A program made the translations under genes and the position numbers. Source: Micromonospora sp. AMSO31t (lineage in GTDB: Bacteria > Actinomycetota > Actinomycetes > Mycobacteriales > Micromonosporaceae). From it: a DNA stretch of 64,000 nt. The stretch spans positions 34,870 to 98,869 of the forward strand of contig NZ_WBKT01000004.1 of the NCBI RefSeq assembly GCF_008868175.1. The letters run 5' to 3'. The stretch's first letter is position 1, and each line of letters starts with the position of its first letter. The notes under the pieces were generated by a model. The model made no database searches, was not told the DNA's origin, and saw only the letters and a list, made by a program, of their open reading frames with translations. Shown piece by piece: positions 42,866 to 51,199 of the stretch.

Positions 42866-44875
42866 ATGGGCGATCACGATCAGGATCAATCTGCCAGAGG
42901 CATCCGCCGGCGCACCGTGCTCGGTTTCGGCGCAGCTCTGGGAATTGCGGCCGGGAGCCTCTCGGTGCCGTTCGCGCAGACACCGGCGCAAGCGGCCGAC
43001 AGTTTCACCTGCAGCGGTCCGGCCAGCTTCTTCAACAACAACACCTCGGGCCTGCTGTACCACCGGACCCTGACCAACCCGTTGACCACCACCTACTCCT
43101 GGAGTGGCGCGACGGACATCGGCAAGAGTGGCTGGACGTTCGGCCGCATGCTCGGCGGCCCGAACGGGCGCGTCTACGCCATCAACTCCGCCGGCCTGAC
43201 CCGCTTCCGGTGGACCGGAACCACCTGGGAACAGGTCGACGGCAAAATCAACTGGCTGCTCAGCAGCAGCTTCACCGGATACGCGACCAGCGCCTTCCGC
43301 GACAAGATCACAGTGGACGAGGCGGGCGACTTCTACCTCATCGACGGCAACGGCATCCTGCGCTGGTATCGGTTCGACGAGCCCAGTCGCAAGTGGGTGA
43401 TCTCCGGCAAGGCCCTCGACACGGGTTGGGACAAGTACAACCTGGTCGTCGCCACGAGCCCTGGCGTGCTCTACGCCCGGCTGGCCGCCGACGGCACCCT
43501 GCACCGCTACCGCTTCGACCCGGCGACCGAGCGCTGGCTGATGCGCGACAAGCTCGTGGGCAGCAGCGGTTGGGCCGCCTTCACCAGGGGGCTGTTCTCC
43601 GCCGGCGGCGACTCGGTGTTCGGCATCCAGAGCAACGGCGACCTGTACCAGTACCGATACCGCGAGGACACCGGCACGTGGCCCGTGCTCTTCCAGAAGA
43701 TCGGTAGCGGCTGGAACTTCCCGAACGTCTTCGCCACCACGAACACCTGCCACCAGGGCGGACTGACCAGCCCGGTCAAGCCGTCCACGCCGACGGTGGC
43801 GAACGCCCCGCTGTCGGCGATGCAGGCCCCGCCGGCGCCCGGCGCGACACTGGGGACGGTCGAGTACGCCTACACCGACAACATCGGCCGGCTGGTGCAC
43901 GGCCGCCAGACGGACCCGGACAGCTTCAGCTCGGTCCAGTGGACCCCGGTGTCCGGCGCCGACGCCCACACCGGAAAGCCCGCCCTGATCGCCGACTACC
44001 AGGGCCGGATCAACCTCTACGGACACCAGACGAACAGCGACATCCGCCCGCTGAGCCAGACCGCCCCGGGCGCGCTCACCTGGAACGCCTGGGGCAATCT
44101 GGCCGGCGGGATGCGGTCCGAGCCGTCCGTGGTGCGGCTCTCCGACGACAGCCTCGCCGTGTTCGCCCTGGACACCGACGGCGCCTTGTGGGCCCGGCCC
44201 CAGAACGGCAGGGACGGCGACCTGCTGCCCTGGACGAAGCTGGGCGGCACCGGCCTGACCGGCACGCCGGTGGTCGACGCCGGGCTCAACGGGACCGCGA
44301 CCGTCACGGCGATCGACAGCACCGGCGCGGTCGTCACCGCGACCTACCAGAACCGGGCCCTCACCGCGCCGTTCGCCAGCATCGGTGGCGGCACCGGCTT
44401 CGCCGGCACCCCCGCCGTCGTGGTCATGCCCGGGCGCCGCGCGATGGTCTTCGCCCGCCACAGCGACGGCACCATCAAGAAGCAGTACCAGAACACCGAC
44501 GGCACCTGGCCCGGCACCTGGACCCTCGTCGGCACCGGCACCATCACCCCCGCCGGCAACCCCGCCGCCATCCTCGACCCCAATCTCGGCCGGATCCTCG
44601 TCGTCACCCGCACCACCGAGAACAGCATCTACAACGCCTGGGAAACCGGCCAGGGCACCGAAACCTGGGGCACCTGGACGCTCAACGGCGGCGAGGGCCT
44701 CTACGGCGTCGATCCCACCGCCTTCAGCTACCAGGCCAGCGGCGGCACCCGCCTCGCCTTCGTCAGCCGCACCCTCAACGGCACGGTCGTGCCCTTCGTC
44801 ACCGACGCGAGCGTGCTCACCCGCACCGCCGCACCCAGGTTCAGCTCGGTGAAGATCCCCCAGCCGAAGAAGTGA
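42866..44875 (+). CDS. Tat-secreted protein: tachylectin-like domain plus PLL-type beta-propeller
   Basis: A 669-residue exported protein. The N terminus has a twin-arginine signal (GIRRRTVLGFG, then AALGIAAGSLSVPFA, ending PAQA near residue 44). Residues about 46-290 form a tachylectin-2-like domain with repeats such as TLHRYRFDPATERW and GDLYQYRYREDTGTW. Residues about 313-669 match the C-terminal propeller of the protein at 29310 (TVEYAYTDNIGRL against TIEYAYTDNLGRL). ATG 42866 has GGGGAG at 9 nt. It probably binds surface glycans; binding is inferred from fold. It is divergent from the Rhs toxin gene. The last third uses wobble-C codons almost exclusively, unlike the rest. Confidence 0.88.
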   Translation: MGDHDQDQSARGIRRRTVLGFGAALGIAAGSLSVPFAQTPAQAADSFTCSGPASFFNNNTSGLLYHRTLTNPLTTTYSWSGATDIGKSGWTFGRMLGGPNGRVYAINSAGLTRFRWTGTTWEQVDGKINWLLSSSFTGYATSAFRDKITVDEAGDFYLIDGNGILRWYRFDEPSRKWVISGKALDTGWDKYNLVVATSPGVLYARLAADGTLHRYRFDPATERWLMRDKLVGSSGWAAFTRGLFSAGGDSVFGIQSNGDLYQYRYREDTGTWPVLFQKIGSGWNFPNVFATTNTCHQGGLTSPVKPSTPTVANAPLSAMQAPPAPGATLGTVEYAYTDNIGRLVHGRQTDPDSFSSVQWTPVSGADAHTGKPALIADYQGRINLYGHQTNSDIRPLSQTAPGALTWNAWGNLAGGMRSEPSVVRLSDDSLAVFALDTDGALWARPQNGRDGDLLPWTKLGGTGLTGTPVVDAGLNGTATVTAIDSTGAVVTATYQNRALTAPFASIGGGTGFAGTPAVVVMPGRRAMVFARHSDGTIKKQYQNTDGTWPGTWTLVGTGTITPAGNPAAILDPNLGRILVVTRTTENSIYNAWETGQGTETWGTWTLNGGEGLYGVDPTAFSYQASGGTRLAFVSRTLNGTVVPFVTDASVLTRTAAPRFSSVKIPQPKK

Positions 44876-44882
44876 CGGCAGC

Positions 44883-44924
44883 GGCACCGGCCGGCGGACC
44901 CAGGGAGGACCGCCGGCCGGTGCC
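44883..44924. terminator. GC hairpin between convergent genes
   Basis: A perfect 15-bp stem (44883-44897 with 44910-44924) with a 12-nt loop, located between the PLL protein stop and the 2H phosphoesterase stop. Confidence 0.8.
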
Positions 44925-44941
44925 CGCCGGTCGACGCACCG

Positions 44942-45475
44942 TCAGCGCCGTCTCTCCTGCTCGAGGCAGGACAGGGGGACGGTCGTCCGGGTCTCGCTGT
45001 CGTAGCTGCGCGCCGCGACGAACTCCCCGGTGGGGCGCTCACCGCCGGCCAGCGCCCGGGCCCGGCGCCGGTCGGCGTCCCGGAACCGCAGCGCCAGGCT
45101 CAGGTGCGGCACCCAGCGGCCGGGGGTGTGCCACGGGCGCGGCCCGGGGGCCGCGGCGAGCACGTCCCAGACCGCGCCGTGCAGGGCGACCAGTTGCGGG
45201 GCGGGGCGGACCAGCCAGACCAGCGGGGCGGTGCCGTCGAGCACCTCCACCCGGTCGAGGCGGGCCGGCAGGGGCAGCGCGGCGTCGCAGAGGTCGGCCA
45301 GGCGCTCCTCGGCCCCGGACGGGAACTCGTCGACCGAGGCAAGGGTCAGGTGCGGCCGGTTCGTCGGGTGCGGGTGGCGGGCCAGGCTGGGCAGGCCGGC
45401 GGCGGCGAGCCGATCCCAGGCCGCCCGTACCGCCTCCTCCAGCTCCGGGGAACAGAGCAGTTCGACCGTACGCAC
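44942..45475 (-). CDS. 2H phosphoesterase, 2'-5' RNA ligase family (LigT/ThpR-like)
   Basis: A 177-residue soluble protein with the two signature motifs H-x-T/S-h: RPHLTLAS (about residue 41) and WVPHLSLAL (about residue 120). Paired His-x-Thr/Ser motifs form the active site of 2H cyclic nucleotide phosphodiesterases. Actinomycete members have no fixed substrate; cyclic phosphodiester hydrolysis or RNA-end processing is likely. GTG 45475 is the start. It stands alone between two terminator-like regions. Confidence 0.88.
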   Translation of the reverse strand: MRTVELLCSPELEEAVRAAWDRLAAAGLPSLARHPHPTNRPHLTLASVDEFPSGAEERLADLCDAALPLPARLDRVEVLDGTAPLVWLVRPAPQLVALHGAVWDVLAAAPGPRPWHTPGRWVPHLSLALRFRDADRRRARALAGGERPTGEFVAARSYDSETRTTVPLSCLEQERRR

Positions 45476-45607
45476 GCCGTCAGGCTAGCCGCCGGCGCGG
45501 TGCCGCGGCGTCCCCCGGGGAATGCCCGCCCGATGAGCGCGCTGGCCGGGACCGGTGGCCACCCGTGACCGGGGCCGCCCGTCGCCGGACGGCCCCGGTC
45601 GCACCGG

Positions 45608-47830
45608 TCAGCGGTGGAACCGCAGGTAGTCGAACTCCGCGGTCACCGCCGGGGTGGCGCCGCCGTGCGCGACCAGACCGATCCGGGGCGTGGTGTCGGC
45701 CGGGAAGGTCCAGACCGCGCCCCACGTCCAGTGCCTGCCGTCCCGGCTGGAGCCGGCCCGGAACTCGTGCTCGCCGGTGACCCGGTCGACGTGGTGGGCC
45801 AGCCGCAGCCACGTCGTGGTGGCCGGGGTGCCGACGATGCTGCCGCCGTACACCGGCTGGCCGGCGAAGGGCAGCTCGTAGCCGTACTCGACCTGGCGGG
45901 TGTTCCAGATGGCCACCTGGGCGAGCCGGGCGAAGCGGTCGTCGTCCACGTACGCCACGAGGCCGGCCTGCTGGTAGTTGCGGACCACGTCCTCACCCAG
46001 GTCGAGGGTCACCTTCGTCTCCGCGACGTAGTCGCCGGCGGGCGCGTCGCGCAGCAGCACGCCGGCCGTGTTGCCGGTGCCCACCAGGTCGCTCGACTCG
46101 ACCGGCCAGCGCAGCGCGCCGCCGCTCACCGTGGCGGCCGGGTTGGGCCGGACCCACTGCCAGGCCGGGTCGAGCCCGTCGGAGAACTCGTCGGAGAACC
46201 GGGACAGCACCGGACCGACGCGGGGCGGGGCGACGGTCTGGCGGACCGGGCGGTACAGCGCGGCCGCGCTGACGTTGTCGAACTCGGCCGTGCCACCGTC
46301 GGCGCGCAGCGCGAACGGGCCGGCCGCCGGCCTGGCGAGCTTCAGCGCCACCACGGCGAGCTGGTCGCCGAGGCGGGCCGGGCTCAGCTCGGCGACGAGC
46401 TGGCGGTCGCGGACCTCCACGGCCAGGTTGTGCCGGCCGGTGAGGTCGAGCCCGGCGGGCAGCGGCACGCTCGCGGTCGCGCCGCCGCTCTCGCGGGCGG
46501 TCAGCCGGCCGCCCCCGACGCTGACCTCGACCCGGCCGAGCCGCAGCACGGCCGTGTCCGCGCCGGCGAGGCGCAGGTCGGCCTCGGCGCGGACGTCGCC
46601 GCCGAGCCCGGCCCGGGCGGTCAGCGTGCCGGTGCCGGACAGCACGCCGCCGGTCACCCGCCAGTGGCCCGCGCCGCCCCGCCAGCCGCCGAGGTCGGCG
46701 GTGTCGAAGCGGGCGTCGATCCGGCCGGTGGTGACCGGCGCGGGCCGGGCTCCCTCGGAGGGGCCGGCGCCGGCGTTGACGGTCGGCCAGCCGTCCACCC
46801 AGTCGAGGCGGTCCAGCAGCATCGGCCGCTCGTTGATCCCGAACGGCTCGTCCAGGTACGGGTCGGCCCGGTCGATGGCGTGGTACGCGATCCAGTCCTG
46901 CCCGGACAGGTCGGTGAGCACGGCGTTGTGCCCGGTGCCGATCCACCGGTTGCCGTTCTGGGTGAGCACCGGCGTGCCACCGGCCCGGGAGGCGTCCAGC
47001 CGCTGGCCGTCCCGGTCCACGAACGGCCCGCGCGGGTCACGCGCCCGGCCCACCTGGACGGAGTAGCCGGTGGCCGGGCCGGCGCAGCAGTTCGCCGTGG
47101 AGGCGAACAGCCAGTACCAGCCGTCGTGGCGCAGCACGTAGCTGCCCTCGAACTTGTTGTCGACGGCGACCAGGCTCGGCGTGCCGACCGCGCGCAGCCC
47201 GTCCGGTGACAGCTCGGTGACCGAGATGCCGCCGTAGTAGCTGCCGAAGTAGAGGTACGACCGGCCGTCGGAATCGGTGAACTGGCTGGGATCGATGGTC
47301 CAGAGGTAGCCGCCGCCCCCGCCCGGCCGCGGGGCGACCACGGGCGTGTCGGAGAACGTCCACGGCCCGGCCGGGGTGGGCGCGGTGGCCGCCCCGATCG
47401 CGGTGTCGAAGGTGTCGCCGGAGACGGTGGTGTCGGTGACGGTCACGTACATGACCCAGCGGTCGGCGACCCGGCGCACGTCGGGTGCCCAGAACGCGGC
47501 CCCGGGTGCGGCGAAGGACGGCCGCTGGTCGGGCGTGAAGGCGTCGCCCACGTAGGTCCAGTCGACCAGGTCGGCGGAGCGGGCGATCGGCACCCGGTGC
47601 GCCTGGCGTTCGCCCTCGCGCAGCGGGTCGGAGGTGCCGAAGGCGTACCAGAGGCCGTCGTCGCCACGGACGACGGCCGGGTCGGCGAAGGTGTCGGCGA
47701 AGCCCGCCGAGACCGGGTTCCGGTAGCGGTCGGCCCCGGCGGCGGGGGCGCCCGCCGCGGCCGTGGACGTGGTCAGCAGCAGAGCGAGTGCGGCGGCGAG
47801 CACGCGGCCGCCGCGGTGGAGGTGTCCCAT
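45608..47830 (-). CDS. Secreted glycoside hydrolase family 43 with C-terminal beta-sandwich domains
   Basis: A 740-residue exported enzyme. Signal peptide (VLAAALALLLTTSTAAA), then a five-bladed propeller with the GH43 carboxylates in FADPAVVRG (base Asp near residue 50), WTIDPSQFTD (pKa Asp) and KFEGSYVLR (acid Glu). It acts on arabinan or xylan-type hemicellulose; the blade wording is closest to arabinan endo-1,5-alpha-L-arabinosidase. Residues about 370-540 and 560-740 are jelly-roll-like sandwiches, the last resembling GH43_C2/DUF1349. The upstream promoter carries two operator-like repeats, so sugar-inducible LacI-type control is likely. Confidence 0.9.
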   Translation of the reverse strand: MGHLHRGGRVLAAALALLLTTSTAAAGAPAAGADRYRNPVSAGFADTFADPAVVRGDDGLWYAFGTSDPLREGERQAHRVPIARSADLVDWTYVGDAFTPDQRPSFAAPGAAFWAPDVRRVADRWVMYVTVTDTTVSGDTFDTAIGAATAPTPAGPWTFSDTPVVAPRPGGGGGYLWTIDPSQFTDSDGRSYLYFGSYYGGISVTELSPDGLRAVGTPSLVAVDNKFEGSYVLRHDGWYWLFASTANCCAGPATGYSVQVGRARDPRGPFVDRDGQRLDASRAGGTPVLTQNGNRWIGTGHNAVLTDLSGQDWIAYHAIDRADPYLDEPFGINERPMLLDRLDWVDGWPTVNAGAGPSEGARPAPVTTGRIDARFDTADLGGWRGGAGHWRVTGGVLSGTGTLTARAGLGGDVRAEADLRLAGADTAVLRLGRVEVSVGGGRLTARESGGATASVPLPAGLDLTGRHNLAVEVRDRQLVAELSPARLGDQLAVVALKLARPAAGPFALRADGGTAEFDNVSAAALYRPVRQTVAPPRVGPVLSRFSDEFSDGLDPAWQWVRPNPAATVSGGALRWPVESSDLVGTGNTAGVLLRDAPAGDYVAETKVTLDLGEDVVRNYQQAGLVAYVDDDRFARLAQVAIWNTRQVEYGYELPFAGQPVYGGSIVGTPATTTWLRLAHHVDRVTGEHEFRAGSSRDGRHWTWGAVWTFPADTTPRIGLVAHGGATPAVTAEFDYLRFHR

Positions 47831-47877
47831 CAGGCCTGCCTTGGAGGTAGACGGAGGTCACTGCGGTGCCCCCGCTT

Positions 47878-47905
47878 TCTACAACGTTGGAGACAACGAT
47901 GTAAA
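47878..47905 (-). promoter_or_regulatory. Promoter of the GH43 gene with tandem operator-like repeats
   Basis: On the minus strand TTTACA (47900-47905), 16-nt spacer, TGTAGA (47878-47883). Two ACAACG boxes read on the plus strand, ACAACGTTGG (47881-47890) and ACAACGATGT (47893-47902), lie inside the promoter; the first contains the palindrome CAACGTTG typical of LacI-family operators. Confidence 0.55.
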
Positions 47906-47961
47906 GGGCGACGCGCACGCGTCGGTGGGGACCGAACAATTCCCGTGCCAGCATTGCCCGC

Positions 47962-48478
47962 ATGACCACCCGCACCGACGGCCGCACCCTGGCCGGGCTC
48001 GCCGCGCTGCTCGCCGACCCGACCCGGGCCGGCTTCTGCCTCGCCCTGCTCGACGGGCGGGCCTGGACAGCCGGCGAACTGGCCCGGTCCGCCGGGGTGG
48101 CCCCGTCCACCGCGAGCGACCACCTCACCCGCCTGGTCCGGGGCGGGCTGCTGGCCGAGGAACGGCAGGGCCGGCACCGCTACGTCCGCCTCGCCGACCC
48201 GTCGGTGGCCCAGCTCATCGAGGACCTGGCCGGCCGGGCGCCCGCCCCGGCGACCCCGCCCCGCACGCTGCGCGCCGCGTCCGCCCAGGCGTCCCTCGCG
48301 TACGCCCGGACCTGCTACGACCACCTGGCCGGCCGGCTCGGCGTGCTGGTGCACGACGCCCTGCTGGCCCGGGGCGTGCTCGACCGCGCCGGCGGCCTGG
48401 CGCTCACCCCGGCCGGGATCAGCTGGCTGACCGACCTCGGCGTGCCCGTCGAGCCGCTGCGCGCCGGCCAGGTGGTTG
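47962..48478 (+). pseudogene. ArsR-type regulator, C-terminally truncated
   Basis: ATG 47962 begins a protein with an ArsR wHTH (LAALLADPTRAGFCLALLDGRAW, ELARSAGVAPSTASDHLTRLVRGG, RQGRHRYVRLADP) and then the second helical part (YARTCYDHLAGRLGVLVHDAL) up to ISWLTDLGVPVEPLRAG near residue 170. The expected last 50-60 residues are replaced at about 48455-48478 by the antisense strand of a response-regulator gene, and the frame stays open to 49374. I conclude that a deletion joined the two genes. The intact part may still fold as a repressor. Confidence 0.7.
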
Positions 48479-48996
48479 CGGACCGTCCCGGCCGCCAGGT
48501 GGGTCCGCCGGGCGATCACGGCCACCGGGGTGCCCAGCTCGGCGAGGCGCAGCGTCTCCAGCTCCCGCGGCGTGAGCGGGCACTCCGGCAGGGTCAGCGC
48601 GTCGGCGGCGAGGGCCGGGTCCACGTACCGGGCGCCGGCATGCACCCGGCGGATCACGTCGGCCAGCGCACCCCCGGGCGCGCCCTTGGCGAGGAACCCG
48701 CGGGTGCCCGCGGTCAGCGCCGGCCGGAGGTGGGCGGGCCGGCCGTGCCCGGTGAGGATCACCGTGGCGCACCCGGGCAGCACGCGGGCCAGCTCGGCGG
48801 CCACCTGGACCCCGCCGGGCGGCGGCATCTCCAGGTCCAGCACGGCGACGTCGGGACGGTGGGCCAGCGCGGCGGCCAGGGCGGCCCGGCCGTCGGCGGC
48901 GTGCGCCACCACCTCCAGGTCGGGCTCCAGGTCGAGCAGGGCCGCGAGGGCGAGGCGGATCAGCTCCTCGTCGTCGGCCAGCAGCACCCGGATCAC
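48455..48996 (-). pseudogene. NarL-family response regulator lacking the last HTH helix
   Basis: GTG 48996 starts a receiver domain (DDEE near residue 8, VLDLEMPPPGG with phospho-Asp, VILTGHG, FLAKGAPGG) and a LuxR HTH (LTPRELETLRLAELG, VAVIARRTHLAAGTVRNHLAGAQ). Homologues continue with about 20-30 residues forming the last helix; here homology stops at NHLAGAQ and the frame continues through the antisense of the ArsR gene. GTGA overlaps the histidine kinase stop, so coupling is intact. The same junction truncates the ArsR gene. Confidence 0.7.
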
Positions 48997-50135
48997 GACG
49001 CCACCGGCACGGTCGCCACCAGGTGGAACACCCCGTCCTCGGCGTACGCCCGGACGCTGCCCCCGGCCGGTGCGAGGCGGTCGGCCAGCCCGCGCAGCCC
49101 GCCGCTGAGCGCGTCCGGGCCGGCGCCGCCGGCGCCGTCGTTGCGTACGGTCATGGTCACGAGGCCGTCCTCCCGGGTGAGTTCGATCCGGCACCAGTCG
49201 GCCCGGCTGTGCCGCAGCACGTTCGTCCCGGCCTCCCGCAGCACGGCGGCCAGGTCGGCGGCGACCGGCGCGGGCAGCTCGCCGGCCGGTGGCACCACCG
49301 TGCAGCGCACCCCGCTGGACCGCAGCACCTCCCCCACCGCGGCCAGCTGTTCGGCCAGGTCGACGGCGCGGTAACCATGCACGGCCTCGCGTACCCGGGT
49401 GAGGGCCGACCCGGCCAGCCGGCGCACCTCGGCGGCCTCCCGGCCCGCCCGCGCCGCGTCGACGGGTGCGAGCCGCTCGGCGAGTTCGGCCTTGAGCGCG
49501 ATCACGGTGAGGTCGTGGCCCAGCAGGTCGTGGACGTCGCGGGCGAAGCGCAGCCGCTCCTCGGCGGCGGCGAGCCGGGCCCGGGCGGCCTGCCCCTGCC
49601 GGGCCTCGACGACCAGGTCCCAGAACCAGACCTGGAGCCAGGTGACCGCGGCGACGCCGGCGCCGACGCCGCCGGTCACGAGGAGGGCGGTGGGCAGCGG
49701 CCCGCCGGTCGCCAGCGTCACGGCCGCGGAGGCGCCGAGCACCCCCGCCGCCGCCAGCAGGGCGGGCAGCGGCCGGAACAGCAGCGGGGACATGCCGACC
49801 AGGGACGCGCCCAGCCACGCCCAGGTGGGCCAGGCGCCGGCGGCGACCGGGCCGACGAGCGGCAGGCTGAGCAGGGCGGCCACCGCCAGCGCGGCGTGCC
49901 GGCGGCGCCGGGCCCGCCCGGCGAGCCACGGGGTGACCGCCGCGTGCAGCACCGCCGCCTGAGCGGCGGTGAAGCCGGCGAGCCCGAGCACGCCGAGCGC
50001 CACCCGCCGCGGCTCCGGCTCCCGGGCCAGCCCGACGCACGGCAGCAGCAGGGTGGTCCCGACGTTCGTGGCCAGCGACAGCAGCGTGAGCTGCCGGGCC
50101 CGCCGCAGCCGGCGGTCCGCCGCGTCGACCGTCAT
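48993..50135 (-). CDS. Sensor histidine kinase (DesK/HisKA_3 type)
   Basis: A 380-residue kinase with five or six N-terminal membrane helices (about 18-175), HisKA_3 domain with RDVHDLLGHDLTVIALKAE (phospho-His near residue 202) and a C-terminal HATPase (AAVLREAGTNVLRHSRA, GGLRGLADRL). ATG 50135 is the start. The partner response regulator is coupled by a GTGA overlap but is truncated, so this kinase may now be without a functional output. Confidence 0.92.
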   Translation of the reverse strand: MTVDAADRRLRRARQLTLLSLATNVGTTLLLPCVGLAREPEPRRVALGVLGLAGFTAAQAAVLHAAVTPWLAGRARRRRHAALAVAALLSLPLVGPVAAGAWPTWAWLGASLVGMSPLLFRPLPALLAAAGVLGASAAVTLATGGPLPTALLVTGGVGAGVAAVTWLQVWFWDLVVEARQGQAARARLAAAEERLRFARDVHDLLGHDLTVIALKAELAERLAPVDAARAGREAAEVRRLAGSALTRVREAVHGYRAVDLAEQLAAVGEVLRSSGVRCTVVPPAGELPAPVAADLAAVLREAGTNVLRHSRADWCRIELTREDGLVTMTVRNDGAGGAGPDALSGGLRGLADRLAPAGGSVRAYAEDGVFHLVATVPVAS

Positions 50136-50268
50136 GTCCGCCGATCCTAGGGCCGCCGGCCGCCCGGTTCACCCCTGCGGAATGTCACGCCGCACCCGTG
50201 CACGACGCACGGCTTTCCCGTGACGGACGCGCATGGTTCCGCGCGCGGGGCGCCGGCAGGCTCGGGGC

Positions 50269-51096
50269 ATGACGGAGACGACGGTACGCGTACCCCTGCG
50301 GACGGATGCCCGACGGCTGGCCGGCCACCTGGCCGGGATGGTCGTGGCGATGGTGGTCGGCATGCTGCTGCTCGGCCCGCTGTGGCGGGCCGGCACGGCG
50401 CTGCTGGGCGGCGTCGACGCGCTGGCCCGGGCGGATGTCGGCGCGCTGGTGATGGCAACGAACATGGGCCTGGGCATGGCCGCCTGGATGTGGCACCGGG
50501 GCCACGGATGGGCGGCCACGGCCGAGATGGTGGCCGTCATGTACGTCCCGTTCCTGCTGCTGCTTCCACCCTGGTGGGCCGGGCTGGTCGGGGACGACGC
50601 GCTGATGCTCGGCGGCCACCTGCTGATGCTGCCGGCGATGGCGCTGGTGGCGCTGCGGCACCGGCACGCGCATCCGGCGCCGGCCCGCCGCCATCCGGTC
50701 GCCGCGGCGGTGGCGCGCCGGTGGCCGACCGGGCTGGCCCTGCTGATGACCGTGGACCTCTGGGTCGCGCCGACCGTGTTCTCCCCGTGGACGCTGCTGG
50801 TGCTGCCGGCCGGCTACCTGCTCATCGGCACCTGGCGGCGGCAGTGGGGCGACCGCCGGACCGTGGCGTGGCAGCTCGCCGGGCTGGCCGGCTGGGGCGG
50901 CCTGGCGGCGGCCGCCCTGCTCGGGCCGGACGGCCTGGCCGGCGTGCTGGTGGGCCTCGGCTGGCTCGGGCACGCCGCCTGGGACGTGGCGCACCACCGC
51001 ACCGGCCGCGTCGTGCCCCGGGGGTACGCGGAGTGGTGCGCCGTGCTGGACGTCGCCGTGGGGGCGACCACCCTGCTGGCCGTCCTTTCCGGGTGA
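50269..51096 (+). CDS. Multi-pass membrane protein of unknown function
   Basis: A 275-residue protein with about seven or eight hydrophobic segments (for example AGMVVAMVVGMLLLGPLW at 23-40, MVAVMYVPFLLLLPPWWAGL near 90). His- and Met-rich turns (MATNMGLGMAAWMWHRGHGW, LRHRHAHP) stand out, and the C-terminal GHAAWDVAHHR and YAEWCAVLDVAVG resemble a recurrent actinomycete family of unknown role. ATG 50269 is chosen over ATG 50233 because the N terminus then begins with a plausible short cytoplasmic segment; the ribosome site is weak. It is divergent from the histidine kinase. I assign no function. Confidence 0.7.
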   Translation: MTETTVRVPLRTDARRLAGHLAGMVVAMVVGMLLLGPLWRAGTALLGGVDALARADVGALVMATNMGLGMAAWMWHRGHGWAATAEMVAVMYVPFLLLLPPWWAGLVGDDALMLGGHLLMLPAMALVALRHRHAHPAPARRHPVAAAVARRWPTGLALLMTVDLWVAPTVFSPWTLLVLPAGYLLIGTWRRQWGDRRTVAWQLAGLAGWGGLAAAALLGPDGLAGVLVGLGWLGHAAWDVAHHRTGRVVPRGYAEWCAVLDVAVGATTLLAVLSG

Positions 51097-51127
51097 TCCG
51101 GCCGGCCGTCACCCGGCCGGATCACCC
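51091..51127 (+). terminator. Long GC hairpin after the membrane protein gene
   Basis: A perfect 15-bp stem (51091-51105 with 51113-51127) and 7-nt loop; the stop codon TGA lies inside the left arm. Confidence 0.75.
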
Positions 51128-51199
51128 TTGACGTGGCGGGGACGACGGTTTGCGGCGGTCGCCGCGACGGCCGGGCGGCGGTGATGAAAAGCTTGCCCC

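Noticed and set aside
42615..42983. A 122-codon minus-strand frame upstream of the Tat-secreted protein
   Set aside because: It overlaps the promoter region and start of the 42866 gene, has no ribosome site and random-looking composition.
47962..49374. A 470-residue ArsR-type fusion protein
   Set aside because: Homology to ArsR ends at about residue 170; the rest is the antisense of a response regulator and kinase gene. It is treated as a truncated gene.
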